Positions 54,968-62,696 of a DNA stretch of 64,000 bases are shown one piece after another. The notes beneath the pieces are model-generated. The model was not told where the DNA came from. It worked only from the letters and a program-made list of their open reading frames with translations, and made no database searches. The DNA lies in NCBI RefSeq assembly GCF_946480185.1, contig NZ_CAMLIG010000005.1, forward strand, positions 62,001-126,000, in the 5' to 3' direction. Within the stretch, counting starts at the first letter, position 1, and each line of letters opens with the position of its first letter. The DNA is from an uncultured Pedobacter sp. GTDB lineage: Bacteria; Bacteroidota; Bacteroidia; Sphingobacteriales; Sphingobacteriaceae. The position numbers and the translations under genes were made by a program.

Positions 54968-55483
54968 ATGAATGGCTTTAAAATATATATGTCTATTCTG
55001 CTGGTGAGTGTTTTGAGCTTAAGTGCTTGCGCTCAAAAAAAAGTCGAGAGCGGTGCATACAACTTTATGTTAAAGACCTTGTTAAAAGAAAACGTACCCG
55101 AATTGAGTGCTGCTGAAGCTCATCATAACCAATCTCAATATGTCTTTATAGACGCTAGAGAAAAACGGGAATACGAAGTAAGTCATATTAAAAATTCAGT
55201 TTGGGTAGGCTATAATGATTTTGATATGCAACGTTTAAAAGGACTTGCTAAAGATCAAAAAATGATAGTTTACTGCTCTGTAGGGGCAAGAAGCGAAAAA
55301 ATAGCTGAGCAACTAATTGCAACCGGATTTACCCATATTTTTAACATGTATGGTGGCATTTTTGAATGGGTAAATGAGGACTTTCCAGTTTTTAATATGC
55401 AAAGTAAACAAACAGATAAAGTTCATGCTTATAATAAAATGTGGGGAATTTGGCTTAAAAAAGGAGAAAAGGTTTACCAATGA
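54968..55483 (+). CDS. Rhodanese-domain lipoprotein
   Basis: A 171-residue protein with a lipoprotein signal peptide (lipobox LSAC, Cys21). One rhodanese domain follows: YVFIDAREKREYEVSHIKNS and the active loop IVYCSVGARSE (Cys103). It probably acts on the periplasmic side of the membrane, moving sulfane sulfur to or from the exported DsrE protein. Its last 4 nt overlap the next gene (ATGA). Confidence 0.92.
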   Translation: MNGFKIYMSILLVSVLSLSACAQKKVESGAYNFMLKTLLKENVPELSAAEAHHNQSQYVFIDAREKREYEVSHIKNSVWVGYNDFDMQRLKGLAKDQKMIVYCSVGARSEKIAEQLIATGFTHIFNMYGGIFEWVNEDFPVFNMQSKQTDKVHAYNKMWGIWLKKGEKVYQ

Positions 55484-56361
55484 AAGCATATCTAAAAATA
55501 GTTCAGGACGCATACTCCGGTTACTGGAATTATCTGGTTGGCGAGGTTACTCACCCTTCATGGAATAACTATTTTTATTGGTTAATTGGCTTATCTTTAT
55601 TTGTTTGGACACTCGAAATTATAGTGCCCTGGCGTAAAAAGCAATCCGTATTTCGTAAAGATTTCTGGCTGGATGGCTTTTACATGTTTTTCAATTATTT
55701 CCTATTCTCACTTATCGCTTATAATGCCATTTCTAATGTAGCAGTTAACGCCTTTAATGATTTTTTAACACTATTCGGCATTCATAACCTCGTAGCCATA
55801 CAAATTCAAAGCTGGTCTAAGTGGCAACAATTGCTTTTACTTTTAGTGGCCGCAGATTTTATCCAATGGAATGTACATCGCTTATTGCACAAGGTGCCTT
55901 GGATGTGGGAATTTCATAAAGTTCATCATTCAGTTAAAGAAATGGGTTTTGCAGCACATTTACGTTTCCATTGGATGGAAACTATATTCTATAAAACTGC
56001 GCAATACATTCCATTAGCTATGATTGGTTTTGGTTTAAAGGATTTTTTTATTGTTTATATGTTTACCACTGCGATAGGACATTTTAACCATGCCAACCTC
56101 AACTTATCCTATGGGCCCTTTAAATATGTTTTGAATAACCCTAAAATGCACATTTGGCATCATTCAAAAACTTTGCCTGATGGGAGTTATGGTGTTAATT
56201 TTGGTTTAACTTTAAGTATTTGGGATTATTTGTTTCGCACCAATTACATCCCCAAAAGTGGCAGAGATATCGAGTTAGGATTTGACGGAGATGAGCGGTT
56301 TCCGGAAGATTTAGAACACCAATTGATATATCCCATAGCCGCAAAGCCAAAAAATGGATGA
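55480..56361 (+). CDS. Sterol desaturase / fatty acid hydroxylase family membrane protein
   Basis: A 293-residue, multi-helix membrane di-iron enzyme. The His clusters are complete: HRLLHKVPWMWEFHKVHHS, HFNHANL and HIWHHSK, with the earlier AADFIQWNVHR. Family members hydroxylate or desaturate lipids with oxygen. It is translationally coupled to the rhodanese lipoprotein gene. What a lipid hydroxylase does in a sulfur operon is unclear; I note the linkage only. Confidence 0.92.
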   Translation: MKAYLKIVQDAYSGYWNYLVGEVTHPSWNNYFYWLIGLSLFVWTLEIIVPWRKKQSVFRKDFWLDGFYMFFNYFLFSLIAYNAISNVAVNAFNDFLTLFGIHNLVAIQIQSWSKWQQLLLLLVAADFIQWNVHRLLHKVPWMWEFHKVHHSVKEMGFAAHLRFHWMETIFYKTAQYIPLAMIGFGLKDFFIVYMFTTAIGHFNHANLNLSYGPFKYVLNNPKMHIWHHSKTLPDGSYGVNFGLTLSIWDYLFRTNYIPKSGRDIELGFDGDERFPEDLEHQLIYPIAAKPKNG

Positions 56362-56470
56362 AAATATATGGGTGGCAATCGCTGTGTTTGTGGCTAAGAT
56401 GAATAAAAACGGTTGTTCCGATATTTGAGTTTACGTTCAAATTTTGTGTAAACCAATGTGTAAATCGCAT

Positions 56471-56503
56471 AAAAAAAGGAGTTACAACTTAATGTAACTC
56501 CTT
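56471..56503 (-). terminator. Intrinsic terminator after tRNA-Val
   Basis: On the minus strand, AAGGAGTTACA-TTAAGT-TGTAACTCCTT is a perfect 11-bp stem followed by seven T residues (56477-56471), about 12 nt past the tRNA 3' end. Confidence 0.9.
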
Positions 56504-56514
56504 GATTTTCAATG

Positions 56515-56589
56515 TGGGAGATACTGGGTTCGAACCAGTGACCCCCTGCTTGTAAGGCAGGTGCTCTGAACCAGCTGAGCTAATCTCCC
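56515..56589 (-). tRNA. tRNA-Val (anticodon TAC)
   Basis: A 75-nt cloverleaf on the minus strand: acceptor GGGAGAT/ATCTCCC, anticodon stem CCTGC/GCAGG with loop CTTACAA (anticodon TAC, reading GTA and other GTN codons), and T-arm CTGG-TTCGAAC-CCAG. CCA is not encoded. A perfect promoter and a strong terminator flank it. Confidence 0.97.
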
Positions 56590-56631
56590 TTTAGGCAATC
56601 TTAAACAATGTTTTGTCGTTGATTGGGATTG

Positions 56632-56662
56632 CAAAAGTAGAGTATAAATTCATATTTCCAAA
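56632..56662 (-). promoter_or_regulatory. Consensus promoter for tRNA-Val
   Basis: On the minus strand, TTTG (56662-56659), 19 bp, then TACTTTTG (56639-56632). The exact -33/-7 spacing supports it; the tRNA starts 42 nt after the -7 element. The remaining gap to 56905 is AT-rich, with nothing recognisable. Confidence 0.8.
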
Positions 56663-56905
56663 AAAATATTTAAAAAAATTGGAATTATCTTTCTGTTATG
56701 GTTGACTTGTATTTTAACCTCTTGTTTATCAGTTGATTATTTTCTAAAAATAAAATAAGTTTTTTAGAATGGTATATATTTATACTGTCGTTTTATAATA
56801 TAAGCTTTTTAGATTCGCTTTTACTATCACATGAATGCAAATTACAACCGAATAATTTATTTATCGCTATTTTAACTGCTTAATTTTAAAAGTTGAGTAT
56901 CAAAC

Positions 56906-57031
56906 ATGAAAGATCCATTAAGTATTATTAAAGTTAGAAATACAAATGGGCTTGAATTTTTACAGGCCGTTATTGAAGTTGCGGAGTCAATTTTTTCCGT
57001 TTATAGAACAAAATCCTATTTAAAGAGATAA
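56906..57031 (+). pseudogene. Possible N-terminal remnant of NADP glutamate dehydrogenase
   Basis: A 41-codon frame starting MKDPLSIIKVRNTNGLEFLQ, followed by AVIEVAESIFSVYRTKSYLKR-type sequence and a stop. It resembles the first 45 residues of GdhA (E. coli KRDPNQTEFAQAVREV and NPKYRQ) in spacing and key residues (EF.QAV.EV, then a tail ending in Y and basic residues). The rest of the gene is missing. It may be a scar of a lost gdhA or of recombination. The resemblance is by eye and short. Confidence 0.5.
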
Positions 57032-57051
57032 CGTTATTTGATTAATATATC

Positions 57052-57687
57052 ATGATGGAATCCAATCCAAACCCTAAGAACAACCAGACAACTAAAAAGC
57101 ATTGGTTTAACTCTTCTAACGTTTCAACTTTTGTTTTGGTAGTATTTCTGCTGGCAATGGTGATTAGTCCAAACGTTAAAGCTTTTGTTATTCAAAGCTT
57201 GATGAAAGTAGGGCTTTTCCAAGCAGATGTTTCTGAAAGTGATGTTACGGGTAAAGATGGGAAAGCTATAAATGCTCCTGAAGCGATTTTTTTGGATGGA
57301 AACCAGAACTCTGTAAGGTTGTCTGAATTGCGTGGAAAATTGGTTGTTCTGAACTTTTGGGCAACATGGTGTCCGTCTTGTATTGCGGAAATGCCCAGCT
57401 TAAACAAGCTTTACCAACGTTACAAAACCAATAATTACATTGTTTTTTTAATGGTGGATGCGGATGGCAATTACGCTAAAGCAAAAACTTTTATGGAGAG
57501 GCTAGGATTTGATTTGCCGGTTTATACTCAGGCAGGTGAAGTTCCAGCATCTTTGTTTGAAAACTCTTTGCCCACTACGGTAATTATAAGTGCATCAGGG
57601 AAAATTGTGTTTAGGCATGAAGGAGGGGCAGATTACGAAAATCCAAAAGTCTATAGTTTTATAGACGGGCTACTGCAGAGTAAGTAG
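57052..57687 (+). CDS. TlpA/ResA-like membrane-anchored thioredoxin
   Basis: A 211-residue protein with one N-terminal membrane helix (about 25-40) and a thioredoxin fold outside the cytoplasm. The active site is WATWCPSC (Cys107, Cys110), followed by AEMPSLNKLYQRY, VDADGNYAKAKTFMERLGFDLPVY and the cis-Pro loop NSLPTTVII. Such proteins reduce or exchange disulfides, for example in cytochrome c maturation. It sits alone between two gene remnants. Confidence 0.92.
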   Translation: MMESNPNPKNNQTTKKHWFNSSNVSTFVLVVFLLAMVISPNVKAFVIQSLMKVGLFQADVSESDVTGKDGKAINAPEAIFLDGNQNSVRLSELRGKLVVLNFWATWCPSCIAEMPSLNKLYQRYKTNNYIVFLMVDADGNYAKAKTFMERLGFDLPVYTQAGEVPASLFENSLPTTVIISASGKIVFRHEGGADYENPKVYSFIDGLLQSK

Positions 57688-57725
57688 ATTTTAACTATCA
57701 GTTTTTATCTACTTATTCTTAAAGT

Positions 57726-57947
57726 TTAAAATCGCTTCTCAATATAAATAAAAGAAAAGTGACTCAATGTCATCGAAATAGCAAGGATACTTAGTGAAGT
57801 TAAAATTTTAGCGGTAGTTCCAGTATGTAACATACTCAAAATTTTGCTTTCAAGTGGAGGTTTTATAAACACGTATAGAGGCCAGTGATAAACGTAGAGT
57901 CCACAAGAGATTTTTCAGAGAGAAGTCAATGTACGATGTGTGAAAAA
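57726..57947 (-). pseudogene. C-terminal remnant of an acyltransferase-3 (OafA-like) gene
   Basis: On the minus strand the frame reads FFTHRTLTSL, an in-frame TGA (57917-57915), then KISCGLYVYHWPLYVFIK and further helices to FIYIEKRF and a TAA stop. This is the end of an acyltransferase-3 protein (LGKISYGLYLYHWP ... FIE+PF); the TGA stands where the family has Gly (GGA), so one change inactivated it. The upstream part of the gene is missing. The rest of the 57688-58043 gap is unremarkable. Confidence 0.8.
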
Positions 57948-58043
57948 TTAGTAGACAAAACTTTTTTAAGAAACGGAAAGTATAAAAATTAAATTAATAC
58001 CAAAAAAAGTGTAAAAAAGTGATGCTCTTTTAATTTAATGTTT

Positions 58044-58334
58044 TTAAAGAAAAATAATTTCAGACACCACTTCAGAACCTGCCTTCTCGTTTAAATTACT
58101 AATAATCTGAGCTCTCATAATAGTGAGTTCGTTTTTCACTACTGATGATTCAATACGTACAAAAAGTTTTTTTTCTCTGATGAAAATTTCTTTGGTACGG
58201 TTGGCTACTGCTTTTCCAACAATGGCTTCCCAAGATTCTACGGCATGTGTTTCATCAAATTTATTTTTCAATCTGTAAACCTTAAGCATTTGGTCCATTG
58301 CCTGCTTTAAGGTTTTATCGTTATCTCTACTCAT
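58044..58334 (-). CDS. DciA-like protein (DUF721)
   Basis: A 96-residue member of the DUF721/DciA family: ETHAVESWEAIVGKAVANRTKEIFIREKKLFVRI is the family core (W..IVG..ia..t). DciA loads replicative helicase DnaB in bacteria lacking DnaC; short Bacteroidota members match the KH-like core. It overlaps recF by 8 nt, a link seen in many bacteria where this family follows recF. Confidence 0.88.
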   Translation of the reverse strand: MSRDNDKTLKQAMDQMLKVYRLKNKFDETHAVESWEAIVGKAVANRTKEIFIREKKLFVRIESSVVKNELTIMRAQIISNLNEKAGSEVVSEIIFL

Positions 58335-59433
58335 GGTTTACAATGCTGTTTTGTATGTCGAACAAGTTTAAATCAACATTAATGGCCGCAAATATACGCT
58401 TAACCCTGTCGGCATTTGTATCAGTAATAAATAGTTGCCCAAAATCATCTTCGGATACCATTTTCATTAATTTGGTAATGCGCAAATCGTCTAATTTATC
58501 AAAAATATCATCAAGCAATAATAGAGGTTTAAACCCTTTTTGTTGATAAATGAAAGAGTATTTCGCTAGTTTTAGCGCTATTAAAAATGATTTTTGTTGT
58601 CCTTGGGAGCCAAACTTTTTCAATGGCATGTCCTCATGTACCTGAAAAATTAAATCATCACGGTGGATGCCTTGTGTAGTGCGCTGTAAAATGCGGTCTT
58701 TTTCTAAAGTCTGCTTTAACAGACTAGCAAAATCAGTGTTTAACAAAGGCGATTCATAAATCAAACTAACACTTTCCGCTTCATCGGTTAAATATTTGTA
58801 ATGCTGATCAAACACCGGCCTGAAGATTTGCATGAATAACTGCCTTTTGTCAAATATTGCAGTTCCTGATTTAATCAGTTGGTCATCAAAAATCTCCAGT
58901 AAGGCAGGATCATATTTTCCGGTATCAGCAATTTGCTTAAGCAAAGCATTCCGGTTCTGTAAAACTTTATTATAGGTAATCAGTTCGTCCAGATAGTGCG
59001 CATCTGTTAAAGAAATTACGGTGTCAACAAATTTCCTGCGTTCCTCACTTCCTTCCAAAATTAACGAAATATCATTGGGCGAAATCATTACCAATGGAAA
59101 TAGCCCAATGTGGTCTGCCAGACGTTGGTATTCTTTTTTGTTGCGCTTAAATTGCTTTTTTTGATTTTTTTTAACACCACAGGCAATCATTTCCTCATTT
59201 TCATTTTTCTCAAAAACTCCCTGCAACATAAATAAATCTCGGTCTTGTTTGATTTGTTGGCTATCAATTGGATTAAAATAGCTTTTGCATAAAGAAAGAT
59301 AATGTATGGCATCTAACAAGTTGGTTTTGCCAGCTCCATTGTTTCCAGTAAAGGCGTTGGCGCCGTCAATAAAACTCAGCTCCGCCTCGTCATAGTTTTT
59401 AAAATTTACCAGCGTAATTTTCTTCAGATACAT
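58327..59433 (-). CDS. recF: DNA replication and repair protein RecF
   Basis: A 368-residue SMC-like ATPase that directs RecOR to load RecA at gapped DNA. Walker A GNNGAGKT (30-37), TNLLDAIHYLSLCKSYF, signature FGSQGQQKSFLIALKLA and Walker B LLLLDDIFDKLDDLR are all present. The DUF721 gene overlaps its end by 8 nt. A -7 element lies upstream. Confidence 0.97.
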   Translation of the reverse strand: MYLKKITLVNFKNYDEAELSFIDGANAFTGNNGAGKTNLLDAIHYLSLCKSYFNPIDSQQIKQDRDLFMLQGVFEKNENEEMIACGVKKNQKKQFKRNKKEYQRLADHIGLFPLVMISPNDISLILEGSEERRKFVDTVISLTDAHYLDELITYNKVLQNRNALLKQIADTGKYDPALLEIFDDQLIKSGTAIFDKRQLFMQIFRPVFDQHYKYLTDEAESVSLIYESPLLNTDFASLLKQTLEKDRILQRTTQGIHRDDLIFQVHEDMPLKKFGSQGQQKSFLIALKLAKYSFIYQQKGFKPLLLLDDIFDKLDDLRITKLMKMVSEDDFGQLFITDTNADRVKRIFAAINVDLNLFDIQNSIVNHE

Positions 59434-59508
59434 AGCGCTAATTTAAGAAAAGGGGCGGGGATAAATTGCCGAAAGCTTTTTTATCGTTAAAAAACTAAAT
59501 ATTTATTT

Positions 59509-59516
59509 CAAAAATA
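59509..59516 (-). promoter_or_regulatory. Candidate -7 element for recF
   Basis: TATTTTTG on the minus strand, 75 nt before the recF ATG. No standard -33 match. Confidence 0.45.
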
Positions 59517-59578
59517 AGGCTGTATAAAGCCTTAAAAGCCTTTTAGCGTACTATCCTCACAATATTTCAATTATTTGG

Positions 59579-59608
59579 TTGTTGTTTTTAACTAAAACAC
59601 TATTTTTG
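59579..59608 (+). promoter_or_regulatory. Promoter for the TPR membrane protein
   Basis: TTG (59579-59581), 19 bp, then TATTTTTG (59601-59608); 23 nt before the ATG at 59632. A good -33/-7 fit. Confidence 0.65.
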
Positions 59609-59631
59609 CAATCTTTAATAGAACCCTAAAA

Positions 59632-60306
59632 ATGTCAAATACACAAAAAGATCGATCTTCAGGTTTAACAATGTCAATGGATAGAGCTGGATATTTTGTC
59701 CAAGAAAACAAAAAAAGTCTTATTGTTATTGCAGCAACAATAGTAGGATTGGTAGTTTTATTTTTTGCTTACCAAAAATTTTATTTAGCTCCACGCGAAA
59801 CTGAAGCTATAAACCAGATGTATAAAGCACAAGCTTACTGGGAACAAAAAGATTGGGACAAGGCCATTAAAGGGGATGGTAATTTTCCTGGTTTCGAGAA
59901 AATAATTGACGAATACGACAATACAAAATCCGCTAACTTAGCTTATTATTACTTAGGTATAGCTTATCTTAACAAAGGTGAGTACCAAAAAGCTGCTGAA
60001 AGTTTAACAAAATACAACGGTTCTGATGCTATCATTGCTCCAGAAGCTTTAGGCGCAGCCGGCGATGCGTATGTTGAACTTAAAGATTACGACCAAGCAA
60101 TTACTTTTTATAAAAAAGCAAGTTCAAAAGGTGATAATCTTTTTGCTGCGCCAATTTATCTTAAAAAATTAGGCTTAGTTTACGAGGAGCAAAAAGATTT
60201 TAAGTCAGCAGTTGATACGTACAATAAAATTAAAACAGATTATCCTGAAAGTGCAACAGCATCTACAATTGATATGTACATTGCAAGAGCAGAAGGTAAA
60301 CTGTAA
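59632..60306 (+). CDS. TPR-repeat membrane-anchored protein (YfgM/BamD-like)
   Basis: A 224-residue protein with a single membrane helix (about 30-47, SLIVIAATIVGLVVLFF) and then four TPR units (ANLAYYYLGIAYLNKGEYQKA, LGAAGDAYVELKDYDQA, LKKLGLVYEEQKDFKSA). Placement of the helix and repeats resembles the YfgM/UPF0070 group, ancillary partners of the translocon. It has its own promoter and terminator. The name is tentative. Confidence 0.85.
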   Translation: MSNTQKDRSSGLTMSMDRAGYFVQENKKSLIVIAATIVGLVVLFFAYQKFYLAPRETEAINQMYKAQAYWEQKDWDKAIKGDGNFPGFEKIIDEYDNTKSANLAYYYLGIAYLNKGEYQKAAESLTKYNGSDAIIAPEALGAAGDAYVELKDYDQAITFYKKASSKGDNLFAAPIYLKKLGLVYEEQKDFKSAVDTYNKIKTDYPESATASTIDMYIARAEGKL

Positions 60307-60327
60307 TCAATAAAATGTTAAAATATA

Positions 60328-60358
60328 AAGGTTAGTTGAAAACAGCTAGCCTTTTTTT
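60328..60358 (+). terminator. Intrinsic terminator after the TPR gene
   Basis: AAGGTTAG (60328-60335) pairs with CTAGCCTT (60346-60353) with one G-T pair, followed by a T-run to 60358. ribH starts 10 nt later. Confidence 0.75.
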
Positions 60359-60368
60359 ATGTTAAAAT

Positions 60369-60857
60369 ATGGCATCAAATCTTAAAAACCTTTCAGATTT
60401 TTCACATACTAAGGTTCCATCTGGCAAACCTTATAAATTTGGGATTGTTGTTGCTGCCTGGAATGCTGAGGTTACTGGAGCACTTTATCGCGGAGCTTAT
60501 GATTCTTTAATTAGCAATAATGTTGACCAAGAAAATATTGTTTCTGTTGAAGTAGCGGGCAGTTTTGAGCTTATTGCTGGCGCAGATTTAATGTTGAGCA
60601 ATACAGAAGTTGACGCAGTGATCTGCTTAGGCTGTGTTATCCAAGGTGAAACCAAACATTTTGATTTTATCTGCAACGCGGTAGCAAATGGTTTGGCAAA
60701 TGTAGGCATAAAGCATACGAAGCCGGTTATATTTGGAGTATTAACAACAGATAATCAACAGCAAGCTTTGGATAGAGCAGGAGGAAAACATGGGAATAAA
60801 GGCGACGAAGCAGCAATTACTGCGATAAAAATGGCCGCATTTACCTCCGAACTTTAA
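60369..60857 (+). CDS. ribH: 6,7-dimethyl-8-ribityllumazine synthase
   Basis: A 162-residue enzyme of riboflavin synthesis that joins the ribitylamino-uracil and a 4-carbon phosphate to form lumazine; it builds 60-mers or pentamers. Motifs: VVAAWNAEVTGALYRGA, VEVAGSFELIAGADLML, CLGCVIQGETKHFDFIC (catalytic His) and KPVIFGVLTTDNQQQALDRAGGKHGNKGDEAA. It follows a terminator, so it probably has its own start signal. Confidence 0.98.
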   Translation: MASNLKNLSDFSHTKVPSGKPYKFGIVVAAWNAEVTGALYRGAYDSLISNNVDQENIVSVEVAGSFELIAGADLMLSNTEVDAVICLGCVIQGETKHFDFICNAVANGLANVGIKHTKPVIFGVLTTDNQQQALDRAGGKHGNKGDEAAITAIKMAAFTSEL

Positions 60858-60959
60858 TGTACGGCAGTCAAATTTAAATTGCTTAAATTTGCTTGTCGAA
60901 ACATATTTATTTTATCTCCGTAATAATGTTTGTCTGTTAAAACACGTTAATTATAAGAA

Positions 60960-61079
60960 ATGAAAAAGTTAATCTTCGTTATGCTCTCGGTAATGATTCT
61001 AGGCACTGTTCTACAATCTTGTAGTTCTAAATTATGCCCTGCTTATAACTCATACCCCGAATCTAGAGGAAGACATTAA
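60960..61079 (+). CDS. Very small lipoprotein
   Basis: A 39-codon frame: MKKLIFVMLSVMILGTVLQS followed by CSSKLCPAYNSYPESRGRH. A basic start, hydrophobic core and lipobox LQSC give a mature part of only 19 residues. Small lipoproteins of this type with a CPAY motif occur in Bacteroidota, as I recall. It starts 102 nt after ribH. Confidence 0.65.
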   Translation: MKKLIFVMLSVMILGTVLQSCSSKLCPAYNSYPESRGRH

Positions 61080-61108
61080 TTTATCTTACCTCTTTTTTAC
61101 TTTATACA

Positions 61109-61846
61109 ATGAAAAATATTTTTCTATACGGTTTTTTCTGCGTGGTTTTGGCCTCATGTTCTGTAGCACAAACAAAGCAACAGGTATTTGATAAGATATG
61201 GAAAGCAGTTGGTGGAAAATCCAAGTTCGACAAAAGCAGGTATTTTCAGTTTGATTTTGCGGTGGAGAGAGAAGGTAAGTCCGGGATTCCAAGAAAGCAT
61301 CTATGGGATAGATATACCGGCGATTATCGTTTAGAAACCTCGGATGCTACCGGCAAAAAGACGATAACTTTGTTTAATGTGAATACTAAAACCGGAAGTG
61401 TTTATGTGGATAATGTGTTGCAAACTGGCGAGGAATCTGATAAATTAATTAATAAAGCTTACGCTGCATTTATAAATGATACTTATTGGTTTATGGTTCC
61501 GCTGAAGTTGCAAGATGAAGGTGTAAATACAACTTTGCAAGCTAATGAAGATGTTGAGGGCAAAACCTGTAATGTTATTCATTTAAATTTTGATAAAGTT
61601 GGGTTAACTCCTGGAGACCAGTACTGGCTTTATGTAAATGATAAAACGGGAGAAATTATTCGTTGGAAATTTCTTCTACAGAAGCAAACTCGAGAATCTG
61701 TTTTCAACTGGGCACCTTACCAGGATTTAGGAAACGGGTTAAAACTTTCCACTAAAAAAACTAGCCTAAACGGACAAAATAGCATTTATTATCCTGTGGC
61801 AAAGGTTTTGAAGAAAGTAGATAAAGATATATTTTTAAAGCCATGA
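61109..61846 (+). CDS. Hypothetical lipoprotein, LolA-like fold possible
   Basis: A 245-residue protein with a lipoprotein signal peptide (lipobox LASC, Cys17). The mature part is beta-rich (FQFDFAVEREGKSGIPRKHLWD, YWLYVNDKTGEIIRWKFLL), which suggests an outer-membrane-lipoprotein-sorting-like barrel, but I cannot name a family with confidence. Its end overlaps ytxJ by 4 nt, so the two are coupled. Confidence 0.7.
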   Translation: MKNIFLYGFFCVVLASCSVAQTKQQVFDKIWKAVGGKSKFDKSRYFQFDFAVEREGKSGIPRKHLWDRYTGDYRLETSDATGKKTITLFNVNTKTGSVYVDNVLQTGEESDKLINKAYAAFINDTYWFMVPLKLQDEGVNTTLQANEDVEGKTCNVIHLNFDKVGLTPGDQYWLYVNDKTGEIIRWKFLLQKQTRESVFNWAPYQDLGNGLKLSTKKTSLNGQNSIYYPVAKVLKKVDKDIFLKP

Positions 61847-62172
61847 ATTGGATTACATTAGATCAAGCAGATCAGTTAAAAAGCATTAAAGCAGATGCCG
61901 GATATAGCGTAATATTTAAACATAGCACCCGTTGCTCCATTAGTATGATGGCAAAAAAAAGGGTTGATATGGATTTGGATGATTTGCCGGAAACGGTAAA
62001 ACCTTACTTTTTGGACTTAATTGCGCACAGAGAGATATCAAACCAAATTGCGGAATTGTTTCAGGTTCATCATGAATCTCCCCAGTTGCTTTTGATTAAA
62101 GATGGCGAGTGTATTCTAGATCAATCTCATGGAGATATATCAATTGAAGAAACTTTAGAACTTATAAAATAA
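61843..62172 (+). CDS. ytxJ: Bacilliredoxin-like YtxJ
   Basis: A 109-residue monothiol thioredoxin-fold protein. YSVIFKHSTRCSISMMAKKRVD carries the single Cys (Cys31), with the family's HST(x)C(P/S)IS pattern and a cis-Pro loop ESPQLLLIKDG. YtxJ is linked to bacillithiol, a low-molecular-weight thiol of Bacteroidota and Bacillota, and would remove bacillithiol from proteins. It is coupled by ATGA to the preceding lipoprotein gene. Confidence 0.92.
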   Translation: MNWITLDQADQLKSIKADAGYSVIFKHSTRCSISMMAKKRVDMDLDDLPETVKPYFLDLIAHREISNQIAELFQVHHESPQLLLIKDGECILDQSHGDISIEETLELIK

Positions 62173-62177
62173 ACTCA

Positions 62178-62199
62178 AAGCTCCTAAAAGGAGCTTTTT
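62178..62199 (+). terminator. Intrinsic terminator after ytxJ
   Basis: AAGCTCCT-AAA-AGGAGCTT, a perfect 8-bp stem running into TTTTT, 6 nt past the ytxJ stop. It may also serve the convergent gene weakly. Confidence 0.85.
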
Positions 62200-62219
62200 C
62201 ATTATAAGAACTTTCTAGT

Positions 62220-62693
62220 TTAGCCCACAAAGCCATCTTTAAGACGTTGAACAATATCATTTTTTACTTCCTCATGTAATTTGCTGGCACTTCGGCTATT
62301 GCCCGAGTTTTGGTGGTTTATTAAAACTAGTCCGTTGAAAATGGTCACCATTTCTCCTTCTAAAATAGTGGTGACTAAACTATTTTCCTTGTCAGGATAT
62401 TCTGTCCATTGAGTTTGAATTGCCCAACCGTTTTCATCTTTATGGTAATTTGTTTGTATGTTATTGATTCCTAAAAATTCGTCACGGTAATTTTGGTCAT
62501 CGTTAAATTTGCCAACTTTATACCCCGCAACTGTACAAAGTATAAGACCCAAACCTGTTAAATATGGAAATGCATCACTACGTTCTGACTTTGGCGTTTG
62601 CTTAAACATAGCTAAACCTATTAAGAAGCCAAACATTAAGCCCACTAGTAAACCGGTAGTGCTTGATGTAGTTTGTTTTTTTAATTCGCTCAT
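62220..62693 (-). CDS. Hypothetical membrane protein
   Basis: A 157-residue protein with two hydrophobic segments (about 13-29 and 42-60, TGLLVGLMFGFLIGLAMF and FPYLTGLGLILCTVAGYKVG), each Gly-rich, then a hydrophilic C-terminal part (DDQNYRDEFLGINN onward). I recognise no family. I use the ATG at 62693; a TTG sits just before it. It begins 4 nt past the miaA stop, so it is likely in the miaA operon. Confidence 0.65.
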   Translation of the reverse strand: MSELKKQTTSSTTGLLVGLMFGFLIGLAMFKQTPKSERSDAFPYLTGLGLILCTVAGYKVGKFNDDQNYRDEFLGINNIQTNYHKDENGWAIQTQWTEYPDKENSLVTTILEGEMVTIFNGLVLINHQNSGNSRSASKLHEEVKNDIVQRLKDGFVG

Positions 62694-62696
62694 CAA

